Assembly: GCA_900547565.1 (NCBI GenBank)
Contig: URHI01000015.1
Span: 1-23,386 of the forward strand
From: an uncultured Eubacteriales bacterium
GTDB lineage: Bacteria > Bacillota > Clostridia > Oscillospirales > CAG-272
DNA length: 23,386 nt
Direction: 5' to 3'
In this document: positions 7,810 to 15,444 of the stretch, piece by piece
Position numbering within the stretch: the stretch's first letter is position 1
How the letters are laid out: each line of letters begins with the position of its first letter
The notes under the pieces: generated by a model
What the model was told of the DNA's origin: nothing
Database searches by the model: none
The model's input: only the letters and a program-made list of their open reading frames with translations
Made by a program: the position numbers and the translations under genes

Positions 7810-7831
7810 CGGACACGATCCGGCATGTCCG
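7810..7831 (-). promoter_or_regulatory. Hairpin in the ychF leader
   Basis: CGGACA and TGTCCG form six-base arms around a 10-base loop in the middle of the predicted ychF 5' leader, about 43 bases before the start codon. On the minus strand AAAAAG follows, not U, so it is not a terminator. A role in mRNA stability or regulation is possible but unproven. Confidence 0.4.
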
Positions 7832-7846
7832 CATTACATCAGCATA

Positions 7847-7875
7847 ATTATATAATATTTTTTTCAATTTGGCAA
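7847..7875 (-). promoter_or_regulatory. Promoter of ychF-trmB-nitroreductase-truB
   Basis: On the minus strand TTGCCA (7875-7870), a 17-base spacer and TATAAT (7852-7847) form a good sigma-A-type promoter. The predicted start is near 7840. It lies back to back with the response-regulator promoter, their -35 boxes about 30 bases apart in an A/T-rich tract. Confidence 0.75.
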
Positions 7876-7901
7876 TAGAAAACCAAGTAAAAAAGTAAAA
7901 A

Positions 7902-7930
7902 ACCACTTTTCAAAAATTAAATAAAGTGGT
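7902..7930. promoter_or_regulatory. Inverted repeat over the response-regulator promoter
   Basis: ACCACTTT (7902-7909) and AAAGTGGT (7923-7930) are perfect eight-base inverted arms separated by 13 bases. They cover the -35 box and end on the first base of the -10 box. This is a candidate operator; possible binders include the response regulator itself, though OmpR-type proteins usually bind direct repeats. Confidence 0.55.
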
Positions 7931-7935
7931 ATAAT
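7907..7935 (+). promoter_or_regulatory. Promoter of the five-gene two-component/HtrA/MgtC unit
   Basis: TTTTCA, a 17-base spacer and a perfect TATAAT (7930-7935) precede the response regulator. The predicted start is near 7942. The weak -35 box suggests an activator may be needed or that the level is moderate. Confidence 0.7.
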
Positions 7936-7947
7936 AAAATGAATATA

Positions 7948-7963
7948 GCCACCTTCAGGTGGC
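7948..7963 (+). promoter_or_regulatory. 5'-end mRNA hairpin
   Basis: GCCACC-TTCA-GGTGGC forms a tight six-pair stem with a tetraloop only a few bases after the predicted transcription start. A hairpin this close to the 5' end often protects mRNA from decay. No T run follows, so it is not a terminator. Confidence 0.5.
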
Positions 7964-7987
7964 AAGCGTCGGAACATGGAGGTAAAA

Positions 7988-8680
7988 ATGCTTTATACAA
8001 AAATACTTGTAGTTGATGACGACCACAATATATGTGAAATGCTCCGTCTTTATTTTGAAAACGAAGGATACGAGGTCAAGACCGCCAACGACGGAGCCGA
8101 AGGCGTAGCTGCCTTTAAAACGTTCGAGCCTGACCTGGTTCTGCTTGATATAATGCTTCCCAAAAAGGACGGCTGGCAGGTGTGCCGTGAGATACGTGAG
8201 GTATCGTCAAAGCCGGTCATCATGATAACGGCTAAGGGAGAGGTCTTCGATAAGGTGCTGGGCCTTGAGCTTGGTGCCGATGATTTTGTGGTCAAGCCTT
8301 TTGATATGAAGGAGCTGTCCGCGCGGGTCAAGGCCGTGCTGCGGCGCTACTCGGCTCACAACGCTGCAGATGACGGTGAAGTCATAAAGTTCGATAACAT
8401 CGAGATCAGCAAGCAGAAATACGAGCTTAAGCTACGCGGCAAGCCGGTCGATATTCCGCCCAAGGAGCTTGAGCTGCTGTATTTTCTTGCATCAAACTAC
8501 AACCGTGTATTCAGCCGCGACCAGCTGCTCGACAAGGTGTGGGGGTTTGATTATCTTGGAGATTCCCGCACGGTGGACGTGCATGTCAAGCGACTGCGCG
8601 AAAAGCTGGACGGCGTGTCCGATAAATGGGTGCTTAAAACAGTCTGGGGCATCGGATATAAATTTGAGCTGCTGAACTGA
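7988..8680 (+). CDS. OmpR/PhoB-family response regulator
   Basis: A 230-residue two-component response regulator. The receiver domain (about 1-115) has the acidic pocket VVDDD (8-12), phosphoacceptor Asp 54 (LLDIMLP), Thr 81 and Lys 103 (VVKPF). The C-terminal winged helix (about 130-228) carries the OmpR/PhoB pattern, including PPKELELLYFLA, SRDQLLDKVWG and RTVDVHVKRLREK, ending in the typical VWGIGYKF. ATG 7988 is chosen because the GGAGG that an in-frame ATG at 7976 would place inside the gene lies six bases before it. It probably controls transcription of its own unit and envelope genes. The order regulator-kinase-HtrA recalls the WalRK/VicRK locus of Bacillota, but the wal accessory genes are absent. 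Confidence 0.95.
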   Translation: MLYTKILVVDDDHNICEMLRLYFENEGYEVKTANDGAEGVAAFKTFEPDLVLLDIMLPKKDGWQVCREIREVSSKPVIMITAKGEVFDKVLGLELGADDFVVKPFDMKELSARVKAVLRRYSAHNAADDGEVIKFDNIEISKQKYELKLRGKPVDIPPKELELLYFLASNYNRVFSRDQLLDKVWGFDYLGDSRTVDVHVKRLREKLDGVSDKWVLKTVWGIGYKFELLN

Positions 8681-8713
8681 GTTATCCGGCGGCGGTGAGG
8701 AGAGCATGGCATT

Positions 8714-10204
8714 ATGTTCAAAAGCATTTTTGCAAAGTACATAACGGCATTTATGCTGATCATACTGATCAGCTTTGTGGCACTTATCGCCATCATCACC
8801 TCAACCGTAAACAATTATTCGGTAGTGTCAAGGACTGAACAGGTCGAGAGCGCGGCGCACTCGGTTGCGTCTTATCTTGAGGACAAGCTGGCACGTACAG
8901 GCCTTACCGACTTTTCGGCATTTGTTGTTCTAAATGAATCGGATATCACGGCGGTCATGAAGGTAGTGGCGGCCAATTCGTCGGATATCAGTATTCTTAT
9001 CACAGACATCAGCGGAAACATCATACACTATACCGATAACAATACCTCGCAGGTCAACCCCGGTGCGTCCATCCCCAAGGCGGTTATGAACGAGCTGATA
9101 AACGGCCGTGAGATATCCGAGTTGAATTATCTTGAAGGCGTATTTGACGATTCGCACCTGATCTTTGCCGCTCCAGTCAACAACAGCAACAACTATGTCT
9201 GCGGAACGGTGTTTGTGTGCTCCTCGGCGGCCGTTATGGACGATCTGCTCGAAACCATGATCAAAACCATACTTGTTGCAAGCCTGTGGATAATGCTGGC
9301 GGCGCTCATCGCAGTTTACTTCATTACCGAAAAGGTGATCGGGCCGCTTAAGGATATGAGCAACGCCGCCAAGAGCTTTGCTGCCGGGCGCTTTGACGTG
9401 CGTGTTCCGGTTCGCGGCAGCGACGAGGTGGCACAGCTGGCAGTGGCCTTCAACAATATGGCTGAATCACTTGACAATCTGGAGACCATGCGCAACACCT
9501 TCATGGCCAATGTGTCGCATGATCTGCGTACCCCTATGACCACTATTGCCGGCTTTATCGACGGCATACTCGCAGGGGCTATCCCGCCGGATAAGTATGA
9601 GTATTATCTGGGCATAATAGCTAACGAGGTGCGTAGACTTTCGAGATTGGTTGCCTCACTGCTGGATATATCACGCATGCAGGCAGGCGACCGCAAATTC
9701 ACCATGGCACCGTTCGATATATGCGAAATGGCGCGGCAGATCATAATATCTTTTGAGCAGAAGATCGAGGCAAAGCACCTGGAGGTCGAATTCCAGTGCG
9801 ATCAGGACAATATGGCCGTCAACGCCGACCGCGACGCGATTTATCAGATACTTTACAATATCTGTGATAATGCAGTAAAGTTTTCGCGCGAGGGTGGCCT
9901 GCTGCGGCTGACTTTGGTAAGATATAAGGAAAAGAAGATCCTCGTTTCGGTGTTCAACGAAGGACAGGGAATACCGCCCGAGGATGTGCCGTATGTGTTC
10001 GAGCGCTTTTACAAAAGCGACAAGAGCCGCGGACTTGACAAGACCGGTGTGGGACTTGGCATGTTTATTGCCAAGACGATTATAAACGCGCATCATCAGG
10101 ACATCTGGGTCAAGAGTGAATACGGTCAGAACTGTGAGTTCTGCTTTACCCTTGACGCGCTTCCCGGTCAGGGACACATCAGGGAAAATAAATCCAACAG
10201 TTAG
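8714..10204 (+). CDS. Membrane sensor histidine kinase
   Basis: The 496-residue kinase partner of the preceding regulator. A first membrane helix (about 8-31) and a second (about 184-204) enclose a roughly 150-residue extracellular sensor domain that resembles Cache/PAS-like sensors in layout, with SILITDISGNIIHYTD at about 92-107. A HAMP domain (about 205-257) follows. The dimerisation/phosphoacceptor domain has NVSHDLRTPM with His 269. The ATPase domain has the N box around Asn 386, G1 NEGQGI, F box YVFERFYK and G2 GVGLGM. The gene starts 33 bases after the regulator, with GAGGAG 11 bases upstream. The signal is unknown; the downstream protease and MgtC genes suggest envelope or divalent-cation stress. 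Confidence 0.94.
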   Translation: MFKSIFAKYITAFMLIILISFVALIAIITSTVNNYSVVSRTEQVESAAHSVASYLEDKLARTGLTDFSAFVVLNESDITAVMKVVAANSSDISILITDISGNIIHYTDNNTSQVNPGASIPKAVMNELINGREISELNYLEGVFDDSHLIFAAPVNNSNNYVCGTVFVCSSAAVMDDLLETMIKTILVASLWIMLAALIAVYFITEKVIGPLKDMSNAAKSFAAGRFDVRVPVRGSDEVAQLAVAFNNMAESLDNLETMRNTFMANVSHDLRTPMTTIAGFIDGILAGAIPPDKYEYYLGIIANEVRRLSRLVASLLDISRMQAGDRKFTMAPFDICEMARQIIISFEQKIEAKHLEVEFQCDQDNMAVNADRDAIYQILYNICDNAVKFSREGGLLRLTLVRYKEKKILVSVFNEGQGIPPEDVPYVFERFYKSDKSRGLDKTGVGLGMFIAKTIINAHHQDIWVKSEYGQNCEFCFTLDALPGQGHIRENKSNS

Positions 10205-10217
10205 AAAGGCTGAATCT

Positions 10218-11768
10218 ATGGAAAACAAGGATTACGGGTTGCCGGAGAACGAAAATTTCAACGGCAAAGCTGACAACGCCGCTGATCTTGACAAAATAAA
10301 AAAATCCGGTGAGCAGGAAAAGCCTGCCCAAGCACCTGCGGTTACACCCGACGGTATGCCTGCGGGTACGCCGAAGCAGGCTCCGCCGGCTAACCCCGGG
10401 GCAACTCCGCTTGAAATGCCGTCGAGCGCGCCGACTGAGGTGCCAGCTAATGCTCCGACCGAGAAGCCGCCATGCGCGCCGGCTGAGATACCGGCGAGTG
10501 CACCGACCGAGATGCCGTCGAGCGCACCGGCTGAATTACCTTCAAACACAAATGTACCTGGCGCTGCGCGATATTCGTCCCAGGCACAGCCGTCAGGCAG
10601 TCCAAATACCAAGTACCGCTGGAGCTATCAGGGACAGCAGGAGCATAACAAAAAACACCGCCGGGGCGGCGGCGTACTTACCTATGCCATAATCATGACT
10701 GTCGCATTTTGTCTGTGCTTCATCACACTGCTCGGTGTGATTCTGACTGATTCGGGCTACTTCACGCCATCGGAGACACGGACTATATATGTCCGTGAAT
10801 ATGACTCCGAAAGCGGTGTACTGACAGTTCCCGAAATAATTTCCAAGTGCAAGCCATCGGTGGTAAGAATTGAATGTACCTCCTCAGACCTGTCGTCAAG
10901 CGGCGGAAGCGGTATAATTCTGACGGACGACGGGTATATAGCCACCAACTGCCATGTCATCAAGGATTCGGTTGAGTGCACGGTTGTAACTGTTGACGAC
11001 GAGCGCTATTCTGCAACCATTATCGGTTTTGATGAGCTGTCGGACCTGGCACTGATCAAAATTGATGCAAAGGGACTTACCCCGGCCGAGATAGGCGATT
11101 CCTCTATGCTTATCGAGGGCGAGCCGGTCGTTGCGATCGGTAATCCGCTCGGTTCGGAGTTTGCCAATACCGCAACAAACGGCATTATTTCGGCGGTCAG
11201 CCGTGATGTCAAAATATACGACTCTACCGGTATACTGACCAAGAAAATGACGCTGATACAGACCAATGCTGCCGTTAACCCCGGCAACTCAGGCTGTCCG
11301 TTGCTCAATGAGCGGGGGCAGGTTATCGGCATTGTCAACATGAAGATGACCAAGACAAATTACGATGGCATCGGCTTTGCAATACCGATCAATGGGGCCA
11401 TGGAGGTGCTGAACGAGATAAAGCTCACCGGCTCATATTCGGGCGGCGCCATCGCCTCACGACGCCCGCTTATCGGCATTACAGCCGGTGGCATACGAGA
11501 GGGAGACGAGTACACGCTTGACGATGGAACAAAGGGTGTTGCTGAGGTCTCGGGGGTGATCGTCAGTGCTTTGACGCCCGGACTTGATGCCGCAAACAAG
11601 CTGCAGACAGGGGATATTATCGTCGAAGTGGACGGTAAGCGTGTTTCCAATATCTACGAGGTCATGGACATTGTTAACAACAAGTCCGGCGGCGATACCA
11701 TTAACGTCAAGTATTACCGTGCGGGCAGCTACAATACAGTAACCATAACGCTGGGGACTGAACAATGA
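10218..11768 (+). CDS. HtrA/DegP-like membrane serine protease with repeat tract
   Basis: A 516-residue membrane-anchored HtrA-type protease for envelope protein quality control. Residues 1-150 are a long, probably cytoplasmic, low-complexity region rich in Ala, Pro, Thr and Glu, with five 8-residue repeats at 71-110. A basic stretch (HKKHRRGG) and one membrane helix (about 153-177) place the rest outside the cell. The trypsin-like domain has His 246 (TNCHV), Asp 276 (DLALIKID) and Ser 358 (NPGNSG). A PDZ domain (about 415-512) follows, with GLDAANKLQTGDIIVEVDG. ATG 10218 is preceded by AGAAAGG that overlaps the kinase stop; the upstream open frame belongs to the kinase in another frame. It lies in the kinase operon, as HtrA does in several WalRK-type loci. 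The long N-terminal tail is unusual for the family. Confidence 0.94.
   Translation: MENKDYGLPENENFNGKADNAADLDKIKKSGEQEKPAQAPAVTPDGMPAGTPKQAPPANPGATPLEMPSSAPTEVPANAPTEKPPCAPAEIPASAPTEMPSSAPAELPSNTNVPGAARYSSQAQPSGSPNTKYRWSYQGQQEHNKKHRRGGGVLTYAIIMTVAFCLCFITLLGVILTDSGYFTPSETRTIYVREYDSESGVLTVPEIISKCKPSVVRIECTSSDLSSSGGSGIILTDDGYIATNCHVIKDSVECTVVTVDDERYSATIIGFDELSDLALIKIDAKGLTPAEIGDSSMLIEGEPVVAIGNPLGSEFANTATNGIISAVSRDVKIYDSTGILTKKMTLIQTNAAVNPGNSGCPLLNERGQVIGIVNMKMTKTNYDGIGFAIPINGAMEVLNEIKLTGSYSGGAIASRRPLIGITAGGIREGDEYTLDDGTKGVAEVSGVIVSALTPGLDAANKLQTGDIIVEVDGKRVSNIYEVMDIVNNKSGGDTINVKYYRAGSYNTVTITLGTEQ
10428..10547 (+). repeat. Five 24-bp repeats in the HtrA tail
   Basis: Five consecutive 24-base units encode APTEVPAN, APTEKPPC, APAEIPAS, APTEMPSS and APAELPSN. 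A partial unit (TPLEMPSS) precedes them. The DNA copies are diverged, mostly at third positions and at the variable residues, so the array looks old rather than freshly expanded. The pattern predicts an extended, acidic, proline-rich spacer. Confidence 0.85.
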
Positions 11769-11790
11769 TTATCCGGAAGGCATTAATACA

Positions 11791-12507
11791 ATGAGTTTAT
11801 CTGCTGTCTGGTCCGCGCTGCAACAGCCCGGACTGCTCTCAACCACAGTGCGGCTCTCACTTGCCGTTCTGTGCGGAGGAATAATAGGTCTGGACCGGGG
11901 ACGCCGTCGGCGCCCTGCCGGGTTCCGGACACATATGCTGGTTTGTATGGGCGCGGCGCTGACCATGCTGCTTGGTCAGTATGTCGCCATATTGCTTAAG
12001 AATTATGACGGTTTTACCGGCACTACAGACGTATCGCGTCTGGGAGCACAGGTAATAAACGGCATAGGCTTTCTCGGCGCCGGTACCATAATCGTTACCA
12101 GCCGCCAGGAGATCAAGGGCCTTACAACGGCAGCCGGGCTTTGGGCATCGGCGTGCATGGGGCTGGCTATCGGCGCGGGCTTTTATCTCGGTGCCGTGCT
12201 CGGCTGTTTTCTGATACTTATTTCAATTACGGTCATGCGGTATTTTGAAGGCTTTATACTTGCCCGTGCCCGCAACATGAACATATACGTAGAGCTGACC
12301 GATATCAACGATATCGGTACTGTGATCGACATGATCAAGACGGCCGGAATACGCATTTATGATATTGAGATCAACAAGGCAAGTCCTTATGAAGGCGCGT
12401 ACGCCAGTGCGGTGTTTTCCATGCGTCTGCCTGAAAAACAGCCACATTCGGCTATAATTGCCAAGCTGGCGGGAATAAAGACCATCCGCTCGCTGGAAGA
12501 AATCTGA
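11791..12507 (+). CDS. MgtC/SapB-family membrane protein, copy 1
   Basis: A 238-residue MgtC/SapB protein. The N-terminal membrane domain (about 15-150) has the conserved GGIIGLDRG, RRPAGFRTHMLVC, INGIGFLGAGTII and KGLTTAAGLW motifs. The C-terminal soluble part (about 160-238) has the size of the ACT-like domain found in MgtC. In Salmonella and Mycobacterium MgtC is needed for growth at low magnesium and inside macrophages and acts on ATP synthase; the role of other family members is often unknown. GGAAGG lies 10 bases before ATG 11791. It begins 22 bases after the protease and is followed 34 bases later by a paralogue, so it belongs to the five-gene unit. Confidence 0.92.
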   Translation: MSLSAVWSALQQPGLLSTTVRLSLAVLCGGIIGLDRGRRRRPAGFRTHMLVCMGAALTMLLGQYVAILLKNYDGFTGTTDVSRLGAQVINGIGFLGAGTIIVTSRQEIKGLTTAAGLWASACMGLAIGAGFYLGAVLGCFLILISITVMRYFEGFILARARNMNIYVELTDINDIGTVIDMIKTAGIRIYDIEINKASPYEGAYASAVFSMRLPEKQPHSAIIAKLAGIKTIRSLEEI

Positions 12508-12541
12508 CGCGGCGCTGCCCGAGAAAGGAATCTGATTTGAA

Positions 12542-13231
12542 ATGAGTGAATTTTTAGCCTCTCTCCGAGAGTTCAATACGGCGTCAGTCATACTGCGTAT
12601 GGTTCTGGCCGTGATGTGCGGCGGATTTATAGGTGTGGAGCGCGAGCATAAGCGCCGTCCGGCCGGCTTCCGTACGCATACGCTGGTGTGCCTCGGCGCG
12701 GCGATGACCACGCTGACAAGCCAGTATCTTCTGACAAGCGGCTGGAACACAGACCCGGCACGTCTGGGTGCGCAGGTCGTGGCGGGAATAGGCTTCATAG
12801 GTGCCGGAACCATTATTGTTACGCGGCGCCGGCAGGTCAAGGGACTGACCACTGCCGCCGGGCTTTGGGTGTCGGCCATTATCGGACTTGCGGTCGGCGC
12901 AGGATATTATGAAGGTGCGGTTATAGCGACCGTATTTGTACTGATTGCCGAGGTACTGCTGTCAAAGATAGAGTGGTACATATCATCCAAAGCAAAGAGT
13001 GTCAATGTGTATGTCGAATACACTGAAACCGAGAGTATTGCCGAAATCGCCGAGGAGATAAAAAAGCTGGGCGTCGGTATTATGGATATTGAGATCACCC
13101 GTGCCCGCGCGGCCGAAGGTCCCATGATGAGTGCCATATTTGCGTTGCAGCTTGGCAACAAGGTCAAGCGCAATCAGCTGTTGCTCAAAATTCAGGAGAT
13201 CAAAGGCGTGCTGTCGATCGAGGAGCTTTGA
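12542..13231 (+). CDS. MgtC/SapB-family membrane protein, copy 2
   Basis: A 229-residue paralogue of the preceding gene, with the same order of motifs: GGFIGVERE, RRPAGFRTHTLVC, VAGIGFIGAGTII and KGLTTAAGLW. The C-terminal soluble domain includes VNVYVEYTE and MDIEITRARA, parallel to MNIYVELTD and YDIEINKASP in copy 1. The two copies clearly arose by duplication but are well diverged, so they probably have distinct roles or form a hetero-oligomer. It is the last gene of the unit and stops eight bases before a strong terminator. GAAAGGA upstream serves as ribosome binding site. Confidence 0.92.
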   Translation: MSEFLASLREFNTASVILRMVLAVMCGGFIGVEREHKRRPAGFRTHTLVCLGAAMTTLTSQYLLTSGWNTDPARLGAQVVAGIGFIGAGTIIVTRRRQVKGLTTAAGLWVSAIIGLAVGAGYYEGAVIATVFVLIAEVLLSKIEWYISSKAKSVNVYVEYTETESIAEIAEEIKKLGVGIMDIEITRARAAEGPMMSAIFALQLGNKVKRNQLLLKIQEIKGVLSIEEL

Positions 13232-13238
13232 GATCCGC

Positions 13239-13275
13239 ATCAAAAAGCGCGGCAGAGTATGCCGCGCTTTTTGAT
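13239..13275 (+). terminator. Strong terminator after the second mgtC-like gene
   Basis: ATCAAAAAGCGCGGCA and its exact reverse complement form 16-base arms around the five-base loop GAGTA, with the T run (CTTTTTGAT) within the 3' arm. It closes the regulator-kinase-protease-MgtC unit and may work in both directions. Confidence 0.9.
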
Positions 13276-13313
13276 ATTACCTGAAATTAATAAGCTGCAT
13301 TTTTTTAAATCAC

Positions 13314-13342
13314 TTGACTTTTCATGACGAATATGTTATAAT
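13314..13342 (+). promoter_or_regulatory. Promoter of the MFS transporter
   Basis: TTGACT (13314-13319), a 17-base spacer and TATAAT (13337-13342) form a near-consensus promoter. Transcription should start near 13349, leaving a leader of about 75 bases. Confidence 0.82.
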
Positions 13343-13370
13343 TAACATGATTTTTGGTTTCGAACATGTT
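13333..13370. promoter_or_regulatory. Palindromes at the MFS promoter, candidate operators
   Basis: ATGTTA-TAAT-TAACAT (13333-13348) is a perfect inverted repeat that covers the -10 box. AACATGTT (13363-13370), a second palindrome made of related half sites, lies just after the predicted transcription start. Binding at either would block initiation. No regulator gene is adjacent, so the binder is unknown. Confidence 0.5.
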
Positions 13371-13422
13371 TACATTTGCTTTCGGATGCGGTTGCACTTG
13401 TTCGGCAGAGAGAGGTAGACCC

Positions 13423-14715
13423 ATGACAACCTTTAAGAAAATTCCCGACCGTCGCCATGCACGTTTGCTTGCACTGTTGTGCGCCGTGACATATCTCGGC
13501 GGTTATATAACACGAATTAATTTTGCCGCTGTGACCGTGGAGATAATCCGCGATATGGGCTGGACCAAAACTGCCGTAGCCCCTGTTACAACGGCGTTGT
13601 TTATCGCATACGGCCTCGGTCAATTGGTGAGCGGTTACCTCGGCGACCGTATCCGGCCTAACCGTATCATGATAATGGGGCTTGGCACCTCCATAGTTTT
13701 GAACATTGCCATTCCGCTGTGCTCGACTGTTGCTCAGATGACGGCGGTGTGGGCGGTAAACGGTTTTGCACAGGCTATGCTGTGGCCGCCCATCGTGCGC
13801 ATAATTTCAGGCTATTGTTCATCAGCCGATTATGAAGATGCTACGGTCATAGTTTCGTGGGGCAGTTCTATAGGAACTATGGTGGTTTATCTGGCAGCAC
13901 CGCTGGTAATATCACTGTGGAGCTGGCGCGCGGTGTTTTTTGTCGCGGCGGGGGCCGCAACGCTGATTCTGACCTGCTGGTGTGTGTTCTATCCCCGTCT
14001 GGCGCGTTACGCCGAGCGTTATGGTACGCCGGATGCCGAAAGTCCGGCAACCGGTATTGCAGGCAGTAGTATACAGGCCAAAATACCGAGAAGCCTGCTT
14101 ATCGTGCTTGTTGTGATCATGCTGGCAGTTGTTTGTCTTGGCATACTGCGTGACAGCATTACATCATGGTTGCCGAACTACATATCGGAAATCTTCAGCT
14201 GGGGAACAGGCTCCTCCATTCTCAGCGGAGTAATAATCCCGTTGGTCACTACTATAATCTATCCGCAGGTGCTGGCTTACTACCGCCGCTTTTTTACAAA
14301 CGAGCTGGTATGCGCCGCGTCAATTTATGCTATGAGCGCCGTCGCGGCACTGGTTTTGTTTTTTGTCCATGACAGCAGTCCGATATTTGCCGTGATACTG
14401 TTGGCACTGATATGTGCCGGAATGCACGCCGCAAACTTTGTGCTTATAGGGCTGGTGCCAAAGCGGTTTGAGCGGTACAACAATGTGGCGCTCATTTCAG
14501 GCATTATCAACAGCTTTGTTTACGTCGGAAGCTCGGTATCTATCTGGGGCATTGCGGCCGTGGCTCAGAACTTTGGTTGGCAGACTACCATTGCCGTTTG
14601 GTTCGGCTGTGCACTGGCAGGTGCGGCATTGTGCATGGCGGTGTTCCGCCCGTGGGCGAAGATTTTCGGCGTGAGCGCGTCTCACGTCGGGACGACGCCG
14701 GGAAAAGAGAAATAA
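13423..14715 (+). CDS. MFS transporter, GlpT/organophosphate-antiporter-like
   Basis: A 430-residue major facilitator with about 12 predicted membrane helices in two halves separated by a polar loop (about 205-228). The N-terminal YLGGYITRINFAAVTVEI and the loop SGYLGDRIRPNRIM between helices 2 and 3 resemble the organophosphate:phosphate antiporter group (GlpT, UhpT) and related sugar-phosphate or organic-anion carriers. ATG 13423 has GAGAGAGG eight bases upstream; the longer open frame to 13354 lacks a ribosome binding site and would begin at about the transcription start. It is transcribed alone from its own promoter, with a palindrome over the -10. The substrate is not determined, and the sugar locus further downstream is on other transcripts. 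Confidence 0.88.
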   Translation: MTTFKKIPDRRHARLLALLCAVTYLGGYITRINFAAVTVEIIRDMGWTKTAVAPVTTALFIAYGLGQLVSGYLGDRIRPNRIMIMGLGTSIVLNIAIPLCSTVAQMTAVWAVNGFAQAMLWPPIVRIISGYCSSADYEDATVIVSWGSSIGTMVVYLAAPLVISLWSWRAVFFVAAGAATLILTCWCVFYPRLARYAERYGTPDAESPATGIAGSSIQAKIPRSLLIVLVVIMLAVVCLGILRDSITSWLPNYISEIFSWGTGSSILSGVIIPLVTTIIYPQVLAYYRRFFTNELVCAASIYAMSAVAALVLFFVHDSSPIFAVILLALICAGMHAANFVLIGLVPKRFERYNNVALISGIINSFVYVGSSVSIWGIAAVAQNFGWQTTIAVWFGCALAGAALCMAVFRPWAKIFGVSASHVGTTPGKEK

Positions 14716-14784
14716 GGCCGGACAAGCAACAATACCTCGGTTCGCAAAATTCGTATGTTGCCACCTCGATCGCCTTTCAAAAAT

Positions 14785-14842
14785 ATTACATATGTAATGC
14801 CCCGTAGCGAAAACCGGACAATTCCGGAAACCGCTGCGGGGC
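14785..14842. terminator. Bidirectional terminator-like structure
   Basis: GCCCCGTAGCG (14799-14809) pairs with CGCTGCGGGGC (14832-14842) through one G-T wobble. Inside it a second stem CCGGA-CAAT-TCCGG forms a nested hairpin. Directly upstream lies the perfect 14-base palindrome ATTACAT-ATGTAAT (14785-14798). The structure lies between convergent genes. Only weak U tracts follow on either strand (GTTGTTCT on the plus strand; ATTTTTG beyond the palindrome on the minus strand). Confidence 0.6.
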
Positions 14843-14895
14843 GTTGTTCTATGGCCTGAATATAGAGAATTTCTTACGGCACTTCGGCTTTTTAT

Positions 14896-15444
14896 TTATT
14901 TTTCCTCAGCGGCGGTCTGCCAGCGGCTGACCGAGCAGTATTCCATAACGTCATAATTAACCGTTACGGGCATACGTATATGCACCAGATACATCTCATC
15001 GACAACATAAGCCAGCTCGTAGCACAGTCTTGACGGCTTTTCGCCCCCGATTTTGTAGTTTGCGTAAAACGGCGAGTTACCAATCATGCCCATTTGGACG
15101 TAACTGCCGTAAGACCTAATCAGCGCAAGCTGTGCTGTTACGGCATTGTCGTAGCGGACAGTCGTTACGGTAAACATGTTCAGCAGTTTGTCCTCATATG
15201 TCGAATATAAGATGTCGGGATTTGTGAAGGTTACGGTGACACGTGAGTTCTCCGGCCGGCAGGTTATTGACTCGAGCCTATAGCCTTCGGGGATAGTCAA
15301 CGGATCGCCGATTGGGCCGTAGTATGTTATATCGGGCGCAATGGCGGCAAAGTCTTCGCGCGTCGATGCTGTAATCATTGATTGTGGCAGAGGAAGGGTA
15401 GTAGTCACCACATCGTTAATTGTGTCATACGAATGATCAGTCAA
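14896..15444 (-). CDS. Anti-sigma factor, detached extracytoplasmic part (DUF4367-like)
   Basis: This 182-codon frame looks like the C-terminal, extracytoplasmic half of a clostridial anti-sigma factor. The segment LTIPEGYRLESITCRPENSRVTVTF (split by position, about 48-72) resembles the DUF4367 pattern. It has no signal peptide or membrane helix. The only start at the 5' edge is TTG 15444, which overlaps the preceding stop (TTGA). However, the frame stays open upstream to a stop at 15544-15546, and that extra stretch reads as an acidic linker (GGNEDGDTT, then LDDL) that continues smoothly into this domain. The better reading is one protein with the gene at 15441-15773, broken by a frameshift. 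Translation restart at the TTG is the alternative. Confidence 0.7.
   Translation of the reverse strand: MTDHSYDTINDVVTTTLPLPQSMITASTREDFAAIAPDITYYGPIGDPLTIPEGYRLESITCRPENSRVTVTFTNPDILYSTYEDKLLNMFTVTTVRYDNAVTAQLALIRSYGSYVQMGMIGNSPFYANYKIGGEKPSRLCYELAYVVDEMYLVHIRMPVTVNYDVMEYCSVSRWQTAAEEK

Noticed and set aside
7768..7987. Riboswitch in the ychF or response-regulator leader
   Set aside because: Leaders are short with single simple hairpins; no known riboswitch core could be recognised.
9671..10228. 185-codon minus-strand frame
   Set aside because: Antisense to the kinase ATPase domain; no supporting signals.
10428..10547. CRISPR-like repeat array
   Set aside because: Repeats are 24-bp, adjacent without spacers, and keep the reading frame of the protease tail.
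10232..10612. Minus-strand repetitive Gly/Ala-rich frame
   Set aside because: Only the mirror image of the 24-bp repeat tract in the HtrA-like gene.
12223..12879. 218-codon minus-strand frame over the MgtC pair
   Set aside because: Reads through antisense of both MgtC genes and their spacer; no independent evidence.
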